In this document: positions 6,068 through 6,686 of the stretch, one piece after another
How positions within the stretch are numbered: the first letter of the stretch is position 1
How the letters are laid out: each line of letters opens with the position of its first letter
Origin: an uncultured delta proteobacterium
GTDB taxonomy: Bacteria; Myxococcota_A; Bradymonadia; REDH01
Direction of reading: 5' to 3'
DNA: 6,686 nt
NCBI GenBank assembly: GCA_903912275.1
Contig: CAIWGR010000352.1
Location: 1 to 6,686 of the forward strand
Translations under genes and position numbers: made by a program
Notes under the pieces: model-generated
The model's database searches: none
The model's input: only the letters and a program-made list of their open reading frames with translations
Told to the model about the DNA's origin: nothing

Positions 6068-6686
6068 GGCCGGTCCCTTGGGGTAGTCATGGAAGGAACC
6101 TGTCGCTGGCGCTCAGCGGCTCCGACCCCATCGTGATTCTGCCCTGCGCAGACGCGGCGTGGATCGAGTGCGTGCTGACCGGCGCGATCCGCGGCGACGA
6201 CCGCGTGGCCATCCTCGATGCATCGGGCCTGTCGCAGATGGGCCCGTTGACGCGGACCAAAAAGACCCCGGACAAGGAGCTTTCCACCTGGCTGGCGGAC
6301 CGCATCACCGAGCTGGACGGCGCGGCGCCACCCCGGCTCATCTGGCTGATCCAGCCCCATGCCCTCAGCGCGACCGCTGCCGATTACCCGGACACGCGCC
6401 TCGTGATGGCGCAGATAGGCCGGCTCGCGGATCGCATCCGTTGGGAGAGCCTCCCCACACGCGTGCTGATCACCGGCCACGACATCCGTCTGCCTGCAGC
6501 GTTGGCCCATCTGGGCCATGTGGCCTCGCTGGACCGGCCTTCGCGAAAAGACGGGCCCGAGGTGCTTGATGAGTGGGTCGGTAGAGTTCTGGATGCCGCC
6601 GGCTGGACGCACACCAAGGAGGACCGCGCGCACGCGTCCTCGGTGGTGCAGGGGCTTGAGGCGCATGTGGCGGTACGGGTGGTGGA
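6064..6686 (+). CDS. Partial protein, possibly a degenerate GTPase-like fold
   Basis: The frame is open from ATG 6064 to the right edge (207 complete codons, no stop), so the C-terminus is missing. Codons are consistently G/C-ending, which supports real coding. The predicted pattern alternates strands and helices: PIVILPC (22-28), RVAILDASG (47-55), RLIWLIQPH (91-99) and RVLITGHDI (133-141). The spacing is like that of P-loop GTPases of the kind seen in type VI secretion TssM/IcmF proteins, where strand 3 ends in D-T-A-G and a later strand in T-K-x-D. Here those positions would read D-A-S-G and T-G-H-D, and the first strand is not followed by a GxxxxGK[ST] loop, so nucleotide binding looks lost. 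This relation is an impression only; the family is unrecognised. The ATGA overlap ties its function to the glycine-zipper gene. Confidence 0.82.
   Translation, partial: MRPVPWGSHGRNLSLALSGSDPIVILPCADAAWIECVLTGAIRGDDRVAILDASGLSQMGPLTRTKKTPDKELSTWLADRITELDGAAPPRLIWLIQPHALSATAADYPDTRLVMAQIGRLADRIRWESLPTRVLITGHDIRLPAALAHLGHVASLDRPSRKDGPEVLDEWVGRVLDAAGWTHTKEDRAHASSVVQGLEAHVAVRVV

Noticed and set aside
5704..6666. 320-codon open frame on the minus strand across genes 2 and 3
   Set aside because: It lies opposite two well-supported coding regions, has a low-complexity Arg/Pro/Thr-rich translation without motifs, and spans their junction. It is a typical antisense shadow in GC-rich DNA.

Overview
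The window is GC-rich DNA with strongly G/C-ending codons and GTG starts. This fits a high-GC bacterium (for example a myxobacterial or actinobacterial-type genome), but nothing in the sequence fixes the lineage. It reads as one rightward cluster of three genes: a very large NACHT-type NTPase with a multi-pass membrane half (GTG 74 to 4921, frame still open to the left edge), a 174-base spacer, a 323-residue protein ending in a glycine-zipper membrane segment and a basic amphipathic tail (5096-6067), and a third gene that starts on the stop codon of the second (6064) and runs off the right edge.

Gene 1 is the only one with a firmly recognisable domain: a STAND/NACHT ATPase with P-loop, extended Walker B, SR-type sensor and the terminal 'FVHRRFNEYF' motif. 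Downstream of the ATPase lie a segment resembling an acyl-carrier protein, a beta-rich segment, a helical segment, and then about 770 residues with roughly eight or nine hydrophobic spans around a soluble domain of about 310 residues. By charge distribution that domain is predicted to face outside the cytoplasm. This layout (cytosolic NACHT, one entry helix, outer domain, seven-helix bundle, cytosolic tail) is the most unusual thing in the window.

Genes 2 and 3 are translationally coupled by an ATGA overlap. Gene 2 has a clean GxxxG series typical of membrane-inserting or pore-forming segments. Gene 3 looks like a P-loop GTPase-type alpha/beta fold that has lost its P-loop, though this is only a motif-level impression.

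Bacterial NACHT proteins act in phage defence and other conflict systems. A working hypothesis is that gene 1 is a membrane-anchored sensor/switch, gene 2 a membrane-acting effector, and gene 3 an accessory regulator. That role assignment is inference from motifs and gene order. No mobile element, CRISPR array, tRNA or rRNA was seen.
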